Position numbers and translations under genes: made by a program. The notes under the pieces are model-generated. The model made no database searches and was not told the origin of the DNA. It saw only the letters and a program-made list of their open reading frames with translations. Positions 16,483 through 25,209 of a DNA stretch of 32,948 bases are shown piece by piece. Origin of the DNA: JBHHYN01 sp046757565 (GTDB lineage: Bacteria; Pseudomonadota; Gammaproteobacteria; Eutrophobiales; Eutrophobiaceae). The DNA lies in contig JBHHYN010000020.1 in assembly GCA_046757565.1 (NCBI GenBank), forward strand, positions 1-32,948. The letters are read 5' to 3'. Numbering within the stretch: position 1 is the stretch's first letter; each line of letters starts with the position of its first letter.

Positions 16483-16797
16483 TCCTGCCACTATGCGCCT
16501 GCGGATCAAAAAATCCGTCCCGATTCCCATGAAATTTAACTTCGATGGGGTGTCAAGTATACGCACATTTCACTACTAAATCTATATATTGGGGGTTAAT
16601 CATGAACAGCCTACTAAATAATGTACAAATTAATAAGATAAATTAATACTCCACCCTGGCCACTGGTGCCCGGTAGTCACCGGCGTGGTATAAAAATAAG
16701 TTAATATCACGGTGTACTACGAATTAGAAATCCAGACTGGGGAAATGTTCAAGGCAGGAACAAGCAGGGAGATGAATTAATAAGCAAGTACTTACTT

Positions 16798-17457
16798 TTA
16801 ATCTGCCCGCTGATTTAACTGGTTTAACCGCTCTGGCGTCCCCACATCCACCCATTGGCCGCGATACAATTCCCCACTGATTTGCCGGTCTTCCATGGCC
16901 CGGCGAAGCAATGGCGCCAGCGGGAAGGCCCTTGATTCGCAGTCTGAAAACAGATCCGGCGAAAACACCCCGATACCGCTATAGGTCAGTCGTTTCCCGG
17001 CGCGCTCCAGCACCCGTTTATCACGCAAACAAAAATCTCCTTTGGGGTGATGGGGAGGATTTGGCACCATAACCAGATGGGCCAGGCCCCCAGTTGTGCG
17101 AGGTAGACGTGAGAAGTCGTAATCGGACCAGATATCGGCGTTCACGACAGCAAATGGCTGATCGCCCAACAGCGGCAATGCCTTTTTTATACCACCGCCG
17201 GTCTCCAGCGGGGCTTCCCCCTCCGCCGAGTAGGATATTTTAACGCCATAGTCCCGGCCATCTCCGAAATACGCGATGATCTGCTCCCCCAACCTGGCGT
17301 GATTGATTACCAACTGTCTGATTCCGGCCCGGCATAATGCCTCAATATGATATTGAATAAGCGGTTTACCGTTCACTTCAAGCAGGGGTTTCGGTAGATT
17401 ATCTGTTAACGGGCGCAGGCGGTCACCGCGCCCCGCCGCCAGGATCATTGCGCGCAT
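16798..17457 (-). CDS. murU: N-acetylmuramate-1-phosphate uridylyltransferase MurU
   Basis: Makes UDP-MurNAc from MurNAc-1-phosphate and UTP, the last step of the wall-recycling route that bypasses MurA. The sugar nucleotidyltransferase motif AAGRGDRLRPLTDNLPKPLLEV is at residues 7-28, followed by GGGIKKALPLLG and the metal-binding VVNADIW (about 108-114). The C-terminal YRGQWVDVGTPERL is typical of the family. At 219 residues it matches Pseudomonas MurU in size. Its start overlaps the end of amgK by 13 bases, giving the characteristic amgK-murU pair. The 231-315 bases downstream, before the transglycosylase start, are AT-rich and hold no gene. Confidence 0.92.
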   Translation of the reverse strand: MRAMILAAGRGDRLRPLTDNLPKPLLEVNGKPLIQYHIEALCRAGIRQLVINHARLGEQIIAYFGDGRDYGVKISYSAEGEAPLETGGGIKKALPLLGDQPFAVVNADIWSDYDFSRLPRTTGGLAHLVMVPNPPHHPKGDFCLRDKRVLERAGKRLTYSGIGVFSPDLFSDCESRAFPLAPLLRRAMEDRQISGELYRGQWVDVGTPERLNQLNQRAD

Positions 17458-18473
17458 GGTATATGGGTATGTTCCAGTCCAGGCAGGACATGCTCCCGTA
17501 ACAGGGCAATCAATGGCCGTAACTCCGGATACTCCCCCTCCAGCTCCAGGATATAGGAGAGGGTCCTGGGGATATCCTGCAAAAAACCGGCCTTACCGTC
17601 CCTGTGACAAAGCCGCGTGAAAATGCCGCTCGCCTTGAGCTGGCGTTGCACCCCCATTAGATCAAACCAGCGTAAAAACTGCTGCTCGCTCACGTCGATG
17701 CCCAGATATGCGCAGGCCTGCCGTCGATAATCAAGCGCCCGCTTTATCACTTGCGATCGTGGCCATTTAATATAACAATCCTTAAATAATGAAACAGCAT
17801 CATAGGTCAACGGCCCTTTCAGGGCGTCCTGGAAATCGACAATACCCGGGTTATGTTGCTCGGTAACCAGCAGGTTACGCGAATGATAATCGCGGTGTAC
17901 GAATACCTGAGGTTGCTCGAGGGCCGCTTGCTCCAGTAATGCAAAACTTTCATCCAGCAACTTCTGCCAGGTGTTGTTTAACTGTAGATGCTGTTCCAAC
18001 AACCAGTCGCGGAACAGGGTCATCTCTTCCTGTAACAGTGTTGCATCATAACCCCGCAGTCCATCCACACTTGCCTTGGCCTGTATCTGTAATAATGCCT
18101 TGACCGCATCTGCGTAGAGCCGATCGGAGCTGTCTTCCGTCAAGCTATACAGATAGAGTTTTGTGCCCAGGTCATCAAGCAGTAAAAACCCCCTGTCCGG
18201 ATCACAGGCCCGGATCCGCGGCACATTGACCCGGCACGCAAGCAAGCGCCCGGTTATCTCAATATAGGGCCGGCAATCCTCTTTGTCCGGTGGTGCGTCC
18301 ATGACTATCATGGATTCGGCAGCACGGCTGACACGGAAATAGCGCCTGAAGCTGGCGTCTTCCGATGCCGGCGCTAATGTGTATCCCGTAAGACCCAGTT
18401 CACGGTCCAGCCACTCGTGTAATAATTTCAGACGCTCAGTCATCGTTTGCTCAGAATAATTATATTTATCCAT
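17445..18473 (-). CDS. amgK: N-acetylmuramate/N-acetylglucosamine anomeric kinase AmgK
   Basis: Phosphorylates MurNAc (and GlcNAc) at C1, feeding MurU. It has the aminoglycoside-phosphotransferase fold: catalytic loop VHRDYHSRN (192-200; D195, N200), and metal-binding D213 in GIVDFQDALKGPLTYDAVSL, a sequence typical of AmgK. At 342 residues it has normal length. I keep ATG 18473, which has GGGA just upstream; ATG 18443 ten residues later is an alternative. The gene is divergent from the antiporter gene across 104 bases. The assignment rests on the murU partner as much as on the sequence. Confidence 0.91.
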   Translation of the reverse strand: MDKYNYSEQTMTERLKLLHEWLDRELGLTGYTLAPASEDASFRRYFRVSRAAESMIVMDAPPDKEDCRPYIEITGRLLACRVNVPRIRACDPDRGFLLLDDLGTKLYLYSLTEDSSDRLYADAVKALLQIQAKASVDGLRGYDATLLQEEMTLFRDWLLEQHLQLNNTWQKLLDESFALLEQAALEQPQVFVHRDYHSRNLLVTEQHNPGIVDFQDALKGPLTYDAVSLFKDCYIKWPRSQVIKRALDYRRQACAYLGIDVSEQQFLRWFDLMGVQRQLKASGIFTRLCHRDGKAGFLQDIPRTLSYILELEGEYPELRPLIALLREHVLPGLEHTHIPCAQ

Positions 18474-18535
18474 TTTCCCGGCAATCCGTTTTCTGAAAGA
18501 CGGTAATCTGGCATTATCACCAGATCAAGTCGGCC

Positions 18536-18564
18536 TTGACATTGAAATTTAATAACAAAATAAA
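18536..18564 (+). promoter_or_regulatory. Possible sigma-70 promoter for the antiporter-kds-lpt operon
   Basis: A perfect -35 TTGACA (18536-18541) is followed after 17 bases by AATAAA (18559-18564), which matches the -10 consensus at four of six positions. The region around it is AT-rich. Transcription would start near 18571, very close to the ATG at 18578, leaving a leader of under 10 bases; that makes the call uncertain. Confidence 0.4.
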
Positions 18565-18577
18565 CACAAATTAGCCA

Positions 18578-19543
18578 ATGCTATCTGCCTGTTTGACCCT
18601 TATTGGAGGACTTGTTCTGCTTATCTTTGGCGCCGACCGGTTTATTGCCGGCGCAGCCAGGACAGCACGGGGCCTGGGTGTTTCCCCGTTGATTATCGGG
18701 ATGACCGTCGTCGGGATCGCGACATCCATGCCTGAAATCCTGGTGGGATCTGTCGCTGCCTTCCAGGGTAAAACTATTATCGCTATAGGTAATGCGATCG
18801 GCTCCAATATCGCCAATATCGGCCTGATCCTTGGCGTAACCGCTGTCTTTACCCCCTTTACTATCACTTCTCGGACCTTGCGCCGTGAATTTCTGTTGAT
18901 GTGCGGCGCCATCCTGATAGCACTGCTGCTTATGCTGGATCTCAATTTAAGCCGGTTTGATGGCCTGATCCTGATAACATCCCTGATAGGAATAAGCTGC
19001 TGGGTTATACTGCTTGCGAAGAAGTCACCAAAAACCGATCCCCTTGCCAGCGAATTTGAGCAGCAGATTGAACAGGTTACCTCTGTTGGATCGTCCGTGC
19101 TGTTGCTGTTTGCAGGTTTATTACTTTTACTGGCAGGATCGGAACTGTTTGTGCGTGGTGCTGTCATCATCGCACAGGCCCTCGGCGTAAGCGATCTGGT
19201 CATCGGTCTGACTATCGTGGCCGTTGGCACCAGCCTGCCTGAATTGGCCGCGTCCATGATGAGTGTCGTAAAAAACGAACCGGATATTGCTATCGGGAAT
19301 ATAATTGGGTCAAATATGTTTAACATGTTAATGGTGCTGGGCATCCCCTGTCTGATTCAGCCCAGCGGTTTCGGACTGGTGGTGATGGCGCGTGATTTTC
19401 TAGTGATGATCATGCTGACGATACTGCTGGGCGTGATGATATTTATCCATGGCCGTGGGCGCTTTGACAGGCTTGAGGGAGGGGTTCTTCTGTCGTGTTT
19501 CATTGGCTACCAAATCTTGCTGTTCAAGGCAGCATCCGGCTGA
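18578..19543 (+). CDS. Calcium/sodium antiporter, YrbG family
   Basis: An inner-membrane cation exchanger of 321 residues with about ten membrane segments and two inverted-topology alpha repeats. Alpha-1 is GMTVVGIATSMPE then GNAIGSNIANIGLILG; alpha-2 is GLTIVAVGTSLPELA then GNIIGSNMFNMLMVLG. The acidic residue after SMP/SLP is the ion-binding glutamate in this family. In alpha-1 the usual GTS is ATS, a mild change. The position directly before kdsD is the same as E. coli yrbG. The true substrate is unproven in most bacteria. Confidence 0.92.
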   Translation: MLSACLTLIGGLVLLIFGADRFIAGAARTARGLGVSPLIIGMTVVGIATSMPEILVGSVAAFQGKTIIAIGNAIGSNIANIGLILGVTAVFTPFTITSRTLRREFLLMCGAILIALLLMLDLNLSRFDGLILITSLIGISCWVILLAKKSPKTDPLASEFEQQIEQVTSVGSSVLLLFAGLLLLLAGSELFVRGAVIIAQALGVSDLVIGLTIVAVGTSLPELAASMMSVVKNEPDIAIGNIIGSNMFNMLMVLGIPCLIQPSGFGLVVMARDFLVMIMLTILLGVMIFIHGRGRFDRLEGGVLLSCFIGYQILLFKAASG

Positions 19544-19552
19544 CAGATTCCC

Positions 19553-20563
19553 GTGACCACCAATACCAACCAGATTCCTGTCTGCACCGATACTGAGCGT
19601 GAGAAATTCATCGATATGGGCCGCGCTGTCATCGAGACAGAGGCCCGGTCGGTTACGGATCTGGCTGAAAGGATCGATCAACATTTTGCAGATGCCTGTG
19701 CCTGTATTCTGAATTGTAAGGGCCGCGCCGTTGTCATTGGCATGGGTAAATCCGGCCACATTGGCGGCAAGATCGCCGCCACGCTGGCGAGCACCGGCAC
19801 TCCTGCTTTTTTTGTTCATCCGGGAGAAGCCAGTCACGGCGATCTTGGGATGATTACCTCAAGAGATGTGGTGATGGCCCTGTCCAACTCCGGCGAAACG
19901 AACGAAATCGTGACGCTGCTACCGGTGATCAAACGCCTGAATGTGCCGTTAATTACCCTGACCGGAAATCCCGGATCGACACTGGCCAGGGTTGCAACCG
20001 TCAATATTGATGTGAGTGTCAAGAACGAAGCCTGTCCGCTTGGCCTGGCACCAACGTCAAGTTCGACCGCGGCATTGTCTATGGGTGACGCGATTGCCAT
20101 CGCCCTTCTGGAAGCGCGCGGATTTGGCCCCGACGACTTCGCCTTGACCCACCCCGGTGGAACCCTGGGAAGACGGCTGTTACTACACGTCAACGATATC
20201 ATGCACACCGGGAACGAAATACCCTGCGTCCATGCACAGTCACTATTAAGCGATGCACTGCTGGAGATGACCCGGAAAGGCCTGGGGACAACTGCCGTCG
20301 TCAGCGACAATAATAAGATCCAGGGTATTTACACAGACGGTGATCTGCGCCGCTCTCTGGATGCCGGGATTGACGTACACACCACCACCATTGGCGAGGT
20401 GATGAGCAAACAATGTAAAACCATCTCGGCAGACAGGCTCGCCGCCGAAGCCCTGAGCATGATGGAAACCCACAAGATCAATGCCCTGCTGGTGGTTGAC
20501 GGGGACAACACTCTGACCGGTGTATTAAATATGCATGACTTATTGCGCGCCCGGGTTGTGTAA
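19553..20563 (+). CDS. kdsD: D-arabinose 5-phosphate isomerase KdsD
   Basis: Converts ribulose 5-phosphate to arabinose 5-phosphate, the first step of KDO synthesis for LPS. The SIS domain (about 40-190) contains VVIGMGKSGHIGGKIAATLASTGTPAFFVHPGEASHGDLGM and ALSNSGETNE; two CBS domains (about 215-335) end in GVLNMHDLLRARVV. Similarity to E. coli KdsD is visible along the whole length, and 336 residues compares with 328. The start is a GTG at 19553, nine bases after the antiporter stop, with no strong ribosome site; ATG 19616 would cut conserved sequence. kdsC follows after 5 bases. Confidence 0.95.
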   Translation: MTTNTNQIPVCTDTEREKFIDMGRAVIETEARSVTDLAERIDQHFADACACILNCKGRAVVIGMGKSGHIGGKIAATLASTGTPAFFVHPGEASHGDLGMITSRDVVMALSNSGETNEIVTLLPVIKRLNVPLITLTGNPGSTLARVATVNIDVSVKNEACPLGLAPTSSSTAALSMGDAIAIALLEARGFGPDDFALTHPGGTLGRRLLLHVNDIMHTGNEIPCVHAQSLLSDALLEMTRKGLGTTAVVSDNNKIQGIYTDGDLRRSLDAGIDVHTTTIGEVMSKQCKTISADRLAAEALSMMETHKINALLVVDGDNTLTGVLNMHDLLRARVV

Positions 20564-20568
20564 ACGGC

Positions 20569-21093
20569 ATGGATGCGGCGCTCAAAAAAAAAGCGGCTGC
20601 CATTCGACTGGCCGTCTTCGATGTTGATGGGGTCATGACCGATGGCAGCCTTATTCTGGGCGAAGATGGGAATGAGCATAAAATTTTTCACGCCCATGAC
20701 GGCCTCGGTCTGGTGATGCTAAGGGAGGCCGGGTTTCAGGTAGCGGTTATCTCGTCACGATCCTCCAATATCGTCTCTCAACGCATGTCGGCATTGGGTA
20801 TCAAATTTATCTATCAAGGGCAGGCCAATAAACAGGAAGCGATGGGCGCACTGATGAAACGGTTGCGCCTGGACGAATCGTGCACGGCCTTTGCCGGGGA
20901 CGACCTGATTGACCTGCCCGCCATGGCAAAAGCAGGCCTGGCGATCGCTGTGGCAAATGCACACCCGCAGGTAAAGAACCATGCTGACTGGGTCACCTCG
21001 AATCCTGGAGGGCGGGGGGCAGTCAGGGAGATATGCGAACTGCTGCTGGACGCACAGGGACTGCTTGAATCCAGCTATCAACGTTATTTATAG
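20569..21093 (+). CDS. kdsC: KDO 8-phosphate phosphatase KdsC
   Basis: A HAD-superfamily phosphatase that removes phosphate from KDO-8-phosphate. Motif I is FDVDGVMTDG (17-26) with nucleophile D18 and acid D20; motif II is VISSRSS (about 59-65); the lysine and the final acidic motif are in the KQEAM and FAGDDLIDLPAM segments. It has no large cap domain, as expected for the tetrameric KdsC type, and 174 residues is slightly shorter than E. coli KdsC (188). It follows kdsD by 5 bases. The 84 bases before lptC carry no gene. Confidence 0.95.
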   Translation: MDAALKKKAAAIRLAVFDVDGVMTDGSLILGEDGNEHKIFHAHDGLGLVMLREAGFQVAVISSRSSNIVSQRMSALGIKFIYQGQANKQEAMGALMKRLRLDESCTAFAGDDLIDLPAMAKAGLAIAVANAHPQVKNHADWVTSNPGGRGAVREICELLLDAQGLLESSYQRYL

Positions 21094-21177
21094 GGAAGCT
21101 TCGTTTTTTGATGCCAAAATTCCAGCCAGCCTCTTGCCGCAAGCAACGAATACCCGGATTATCAGCAATGATCGATC

Positions 21178-21744
21178 ATGAATATCTCTAAACGGGCAAC
21201 AATCCTGGTAAGCCTGATAGCCATCACCATCACCAGCACCTGGCTTTTGAACCGGCTGGTGGGCGCAAGGTCAAAACCTGAAACAAGCGGCCATCATGCT
21301 CCGGACTACTATATGGAGGATTTCACCACAGTAAGCATGAAGGAGGATGGAACGCCCAAAAACAAACTGTATGCGGTATATATGGCCCATTATCCGGAAG
21401 ACGATTCAACGGAACTCCTCAAACCCAAGATGGAATTCTTCCGGACGGATAAACCGCCTTTGTATATCAGTGCCAACAAGGGATGGGTCACGGCAGACAA
21501 TGATATAGTCTTGTTGACAGGCGATGTGATCGTTTGGGAGGTCGATACACTGGGAGAACGTACCCTGCAAGTCAACACTGGCAAAGCGCGTATACTGGTC
21601 AATCAAAATTATGCGGAAACAGATGACTTTGCAACCATCGTCCATCGCAAGACCACCATAACGGGGGTGGGATTGCGTACCTACTACAACGACAGCCGGT
21701 TTGAAGTATTAAGCAATGTGCGTACGACTATTCAAACGAAATAG
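21178..21744 (+). CDS. lptC: LPS export protein LptC
   Basis: A bitopic inner-membrane protein that passes LPS from LptB2FG to LptA. One membrane segment lies at residues 8-26, followed by a periplasmic beta-jellyroll with the family pattern PDYYMEDFTTVSMKEDG, LYAVYMAHYPEDDSTEL and the C-terminal ETDDFATI, TITGVGL and RFEVLSNVR. Its 188 residues match the usual size. Its end overlaps lptA by 29 bases. LptC is poorly conserved, so identification relies on both pattern and position. Confidence 0.92.
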   Translation: MNISKRATILVSLIAITITSTWLLNRLVGARSKPETSGHHAPDYYMEDFTTVSMKEDGTPKNKLYAVYMAHYPEDDSTELLKPKMEFFRTDKPPLYISANKGWVTADNDIVLLTGDVIVWEVDTLGERTLQVNTGKARILVNQNYAETDDFATIVHRKTTITGVGLRTYYNDSRFEVLSNVRTTIQTK

Positions 21745-22297
21745 GCTTATTACCTTTGGCCTGATACTGTGTCTGATCATTGTCGGCCGCCCTGCTACGG
21801 CCCTGTCTACGGACAAGGATCAGGATATCGAAATAGAGGCGGACGCAGGCGAGCTGGACGATATAAAAAACATTACTATCTATACCGGTAATGTCATCGT
21901 CACCCGTGGCAGTATCCGCATGACCGGAGACAAAATGACTGTTTATTACAATGAAGACGATGACATAGACACCCTGATTATGGAGGGAAAACCTGCCACC
22001 TACCGTCAATTACCCGACGACAGCAGTGTTTATGATGAGGCCGACGCTTTGCGCATGGAGTATCATGAAGCGAAAAACTTGGTGATACTGATCGATGAGG
22101 CCCATGCAAAACAGGAAGGGGGGAGTTTTAGCGGTAACCGCATCGAATATGACACCCAACTCAGTCAGGTCAGGGCCTGGAGCACCCCCAAGGGAAGGTC
22201 GTCTGCAACCCCTGAACATAGGCAGCGGGTTAAAGTCATAATAAAGCCCAAAAAAAAGAGATCCGAAGCGAAATCCCCTGAAAAAACATCAAAATAA
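21716..22297 (+). CDS. lptA: LPS transport periplasmic protein LptA
   Basis: Forms the periplasmic bridge that carries LPS to the outer membrane. Residues 1-29 are a signal peptide (RLITFGLILCLIIVGRPATA). The OstA-type fold starts with IEIEADAGELDDIKNITIYTGNVIVTRGSIRMTGDKMTVYYNE, followed by a KPATYRQLPDD segment and EGGSFSGNRIEYDTQLSQV. The basic tail (KPKKKRSEAK) is typical. The ATG at 21716 lies inside lptC; the overlap of 29 bases suggests coupled translation. At 193 residues the size is normal. Confidence 0.93.
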   Translation: MCVRLFKRNRLITFGLILCLIIVGRPATALSTDKDQDIEIEADAGELDDIKNITIYTGNVIVTRGSIRMTGDKMTVYYNEDDDIDTLIMEGKPATYRQLPDDSSVYDEADALRMEYHEAKNLVILIDEAHAKQEGGSFSGNRIEYDTQLSQVRAWSTPKGRSSATPEHRQRVKVIIKPKKKRSEAKSPEKTSK

Positions 22298-22387
22298 CAA
22301 GCTATGACGCCCATAATCAACCTTCATCATCAGCCCGTGACAAAACCTGTGTAGTGTGAGGAGGCAACGGCGCCCAACCAATTGATC

Positions 22388-23113
22388 ATGAGTGTACTGA
22401 CCGTTCGTCATTTAACCAAGAGTTTCCATTCACGCCCGGTCGTCCGTGACGTCAGTCTCTCGATTCAAAGCGGAGAAATTATCGGGCTGCTGGGGCCGAA
22501 CGGCGCCGGCAAGACCACCAGTTTCTATATGATTATCGGCCTGATCCCTTGTGACAAGGGGACTATTCGTCTAAATAACAAGGAAATCAGCGGGTTGCCT
22601 ATGGATAAGCGGGCCAGGATGGGCCTGGGGTACCTGCCTCAGGAGGCATCCATTTTCCGAAAACTGACGGTTGAGGAAAATATCATGGCCATCCTGCAGA
22701 CCCGGCCAAACCTGACCGAGGCGCGTGCGCAGCAACGCCTGGAAAACATGCTGCAGGAATTCCATATTACCCATCTCCGCGATAATCTCGGCATAAGTCT
22801 GTCCGGTGGAGAACGACGCCGCGTTGAAATCGCCAGAGCATTGGCAACGGAGCCGCAATTTCTGCTGCTGGATGAGCCCTTTGCAGGCATCGATCCGATA
22901 TCCATCAGTGATATACAGCGTACCGCCCATTATCTTGCCCAACTTGGCCTCGGCGTCCTGGTGACGGACCATAACGTCAGGGAGACACTGGGAACCTGTG
23001 ACCGCGCCTACATCGTCAACGATGGACATATCATCGCCAAAGGTACTGCGGATGAAATCCTTGCTGATAGCCATGTCCGTGAAGTCTATCTGGGCGACCA
23101 GTTCCGATTGTAA
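22388..23113 (+). CDS. lptB: LPS export ABC transporter ATP-binding protein LptB
   Basis: The cytoplasmic ATPase of LptB2FG. Walker A is GPNGAGKTT (36-44), the Q-loop lies in GYLPQEASIFRKLTVEEN, a strong LptB signature, the ABC signature is LSGGERRRVEIARALA, Walker B is FLLLDEPFAGIDP, and the switch His is in VTDHNV. The ATG at 22388 gives the standard start MSVLTVRHL; a TTG two codons upstream is possible. The only strong Shine-Dalgarno, GAGGAGG (22358-22364), is 23 bases from this ATG, which is unusually far. The permeases lptF and lptG are not adjacent, as in E. coli. Confidence 0.95.
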   Translation: MSVLTVRHLTKSFHSRPVVRDVSLSIQSGEIIGLLGPNGAGKTTSFYMIIGLIPCDKGTIRLNNKEISGLPMDKRARMGLGYLPQEASIFRKLTVEENIMAILQTRPNLTEARAQQRLENMLQEFHITHLRDNLGISLSGGERRRVEIARALATEPQFLLLDEPFAGIDPISISDIQRTAHYLAQLGLGVLVTDHNVRETLGTCDRAYIVNDGHIIAKGTADEILADSHVREVYLGDQFRL

Positions 23114-23186
23114 ATATGGGGAAACAGTTACTTAACAAGGTTGACGGCGACTGCAAGCATATTTCAGTCGGAATAACAAGCAAACT

Positions 23187-23202
23187 TGGCCGGAATTTTG
23201 CG
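23187..23202 (+). promoter_or_regulatory. Sigma-54 -24/-12 element directly upstream of rpoN
   Basis: TGGCCGGAATTTTGCG has GG (23188-23189) and GC (23200-23201) separated by 10 bases and keeps the TTGC half-site. It ends 15 bases before the rpoN ATG, so a transcript from it would start about 4 bases before the gene. It is better read as an autoregulatory or roadblock site than as a normal promoter. No TATAAT-type -10 stands out in this 103-base gap. Confidence 0.6.
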
Positions 23203-23216
23203 TTAAACTAATTACT

Positions 23217-24674
23217 ATGAAGCATTCCCTGCAATTAAAGCTCGGTCAGAGCCTGACCATGACGCCGCAACTACAGCAGGCCATCAGGCTCCTGCAGTTA
23301 TCCAGCATGGAGTTAGAAACCGAGATCCAGGACGCACTGGAATCCAACATGATGCTTGAACTGGATGAAGAGAGGGTTGAGACGGGCGCGGCAAGCCCCG
23401 AAGAGACTACGGAACGGGATGAGGCAGGTCAGGAGGCATTCGATCTCAAGGATAATCTAAGCAGTAATATTATCCCGGACGATCTGCCTGTCGATAGTGC
23501 ATGGGAAGATATCTATGACGGAAATATAGGTTACACCAGATACCAGCCAGTCGAATTTCCAGGCATTGAAAATCAGGATACGCAAGAGCGATCCTTGCGA
23601 AACCACCTGCTCTGGCAACTTAACCTGACTCCTGTTAACGAGACGGACAAGGCAATAGCGGTAACCATCATCGATGCATTGGATGATGACGGTCGTCTCA
23701 CCAGTACCGCAGAAGACATCCTTGCCATTCTGGGCGATGATATGGATGTCGGTCTTGATGAAGTCGAGGCCGTGATACGTCTGGTCCAATCCATGGAGCC
23801 TGTGGGCGTCGCCGCCCGGGATCTGAAGGAATGCCTGTCCCTGCAACTGGCCCAGTGTGACCCCGCCACAATGGGGCTAATGACAGCCAGGGAATTGGTC
23901 AGTAAACACCTGCAATTACTGGCCTCCCATGACTATAATCAGTTGATGCGCCGCATGAAATTGAGCAGGGAGGCATTAACGGAAGCCGTGGCGCTCATAC
24001 AATCCATGAATCCACGTCCAGGCGGTCAGGTACAGGACACAAAAATACAGTACGTCACTCCCGACGTGTATGTAAAAAAAGAGAAGGGAGTATGGAAGGT
24101 CGAGCTGAACACGGACACGACCCCTCATCTTCGCATAAACTCCGGTTATGCCGGCATGATAAGACGTGCCGATAACAGTACCGATAATACCTCCCTTAAG
24201 GCACATTTGCAGGAGGCAAGGTGGTTTATCAAGAGCCTGCAAAGCAGGAGCAATACTCTGCTGCGGGTGGCAACCGCTATTGTTGAGCGGCAACGGGCCT
24301 TTCTGGAATATGGCGAAGAGGCTATGAAGCCGTTGGTGCTGCATGACATAGCAGAATCCCTGGACATGCATGAATCCACTATCTCCAGGGTTACTACCCG
24401 CAAATATATGCATACCCCACGCGGCATCTTCGAATTAAAATACTTTTTTTCAAGTCATGTCAGTACGGATTTCGGCGGCGTTTGTTCATCAACTGCAATC
24501 AGGGCGCTGATCAAGAAACTCATCAGTGCAGAAACCCCGCATAAGCCACTGAGTGATAGTAAAATTGCGGCGATTCTTGCTGATCAGGGGATCCGGGTCG
24601 CCCGCAGAACAGTGGCAAAATACAGAGAAGCGATGACCATACCTCCGTCTAACGAAAGGAAACGACTTGTTTAG
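23217..24674 (+). CDS. rpoN: RNA polymerase sigma-54 factor RpoN
   Basis: The alternative sigma factor for activator-dependent promoters. Region I (residues 1-50) has the Gln/Leu-rich start SLQLKLGQSLTMTPQLQQAIRLLQLSS. An acidic region II follows (about 50-115). The core-binding and DNA-binding parts contain VGVAARDLKECL, SMNPRPGG, and the helix-turn-helix ESLDMHESTISRVTTRKYMHTPRGIFELKYFFSS. The RpoN box ARRTVAKYRE is at 462-471. At 485 residues it is complete. It is preceded by lptB and followed by hpf, the standard order. Two candidate sigma-54 elements lie in this window, one before the pilin gene and one before rpoN itself. Confidence 0.97.
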   Translation: MKHSLQLKLGQSLTMTPQLQQAIRLLQLSSMELETEIQDALESNMMLELDEERVETGAASPEETTERDEAGQEAFDLKDNLSSNIIPDDLPVDSAWEDIYDGNIGYTRYQPVEFPGIENQDTQERSLRNHLLWQLNLTPVNETDKAIAVTIIDALDDDGRLTSTAEDILAILGDDMDVGLDEVEAVIRLVQSMEPVGVAARDLKECLSLQLAQCDPATMGLMTARELVSKHLQLLASHDYNQLMRRMKLSREALTEAVALIQSMNPRPGGQVQDTKIQYVTPDVYVKKEKGVWKVELNTDTTPHLRINSGYAGMIRRADNSTDNTSLKAHLQEARWFIKSLQSRSNTLLRVATAIVERQRAFLEYGEEAMKPLVLHDIAESLDMHESTISRVTTRKYMHTPRGIFELKYFFSSHVSTDFGGVCSSTAIRALIKKLISAETPHKPLSDSKIAAILADQGIRVARRTVAKYREAMTIPPSNERKRLV

Positions 24675-24836
24675 GGCAATCACTAAAAAATCCACGGGTG
24701 AGCGTAGTTAAACACACAAATCCGGTGAAAGTGGTTTCCATCCGCCAATAGCCGGCACTCCGGCCGTCTATCCCTTACCATGCATTCTATTAAATATCTT
24801 ATAACCAAAACCCTAAAATCATCTGGAGAGAAAGTG

Positions 24837-25163
24837 ATGCAAATAAATCTTACCGGGCACCATATGGACATTACTCCTGCATTACGGTCCTACGTGACCA
24901 ATAAATTCGAGAGGCTGGAGCGGCATTTTGACAACATGACAAACATCCATGTGATCCTTAGTGTCGAAAAAGAGAGGCAAAAAGCTGAAGCGACCATACA
25001 TGTTAACCAGGGCAAGTTGTTTGCCGATTCCGAGCATGGAGATATGTATGCCGCCATCGACACGCTCATCGACAAACTTGATCGTCAGATAAAAAAACAC
25101 AAGGAAAAACTGACGGCGCGACACCAGTTCGCTGGCAACCTTAAAGGACAGGAATCCGCCTGA
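24837..25163 (+). CDS. hpf: Ribosome hibernation promoting factor, short form
   Basis: Binds the 30S decoding region and promotes ribosome dimers in stationary phase. The 108-residue protein has the family pattern QINLTGHHMDITPALRSYVTNKFERLERHF and HVNQGKLFADSEHGDMYAAIDTLIDKLDRQIKKHKEK. It lacks the C-terminal dimerisation domain of long HPF. The start is ATG 24837 with GGAG about 9 bases upstream; an in-frame ATG at 24780 would add 19 unconserved residues. The 162-base gap after rpoN suggests an extra promoter, with AT-rich sequence at 24785-24815. Confidence 0.94.
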   Translation: MQINLTGHHMDITPALRSYVTNKFERLERHFDNMTNIHVILSVEKERQKAEATIHVNQGKLFADSEHGDMYAAIDTLIDKLDRQIKKHKEKLTARHQFAGNLKGQESA

Positions 25164-25209
25164 TGTTGTGGTAATCGAAATTTATTCAAAACCAGCAACG
25201 ACTGATCCG

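Noticed and set aside
18571..19344. 257-codon open frame antisense to the antiporter gene
   Set aside because: It is a shadow: composition follows the reverse of a conserved membrane protein, and it shows no recognisable motif or start site.
24751..24764. Hairpin GCCGG-CACT-CCGGC as rpoN terminator
   Set aside because: The stem is only 5 base pairs and is not followed by a T-run; hpf probably belongs to the same or an overlapping transcript.
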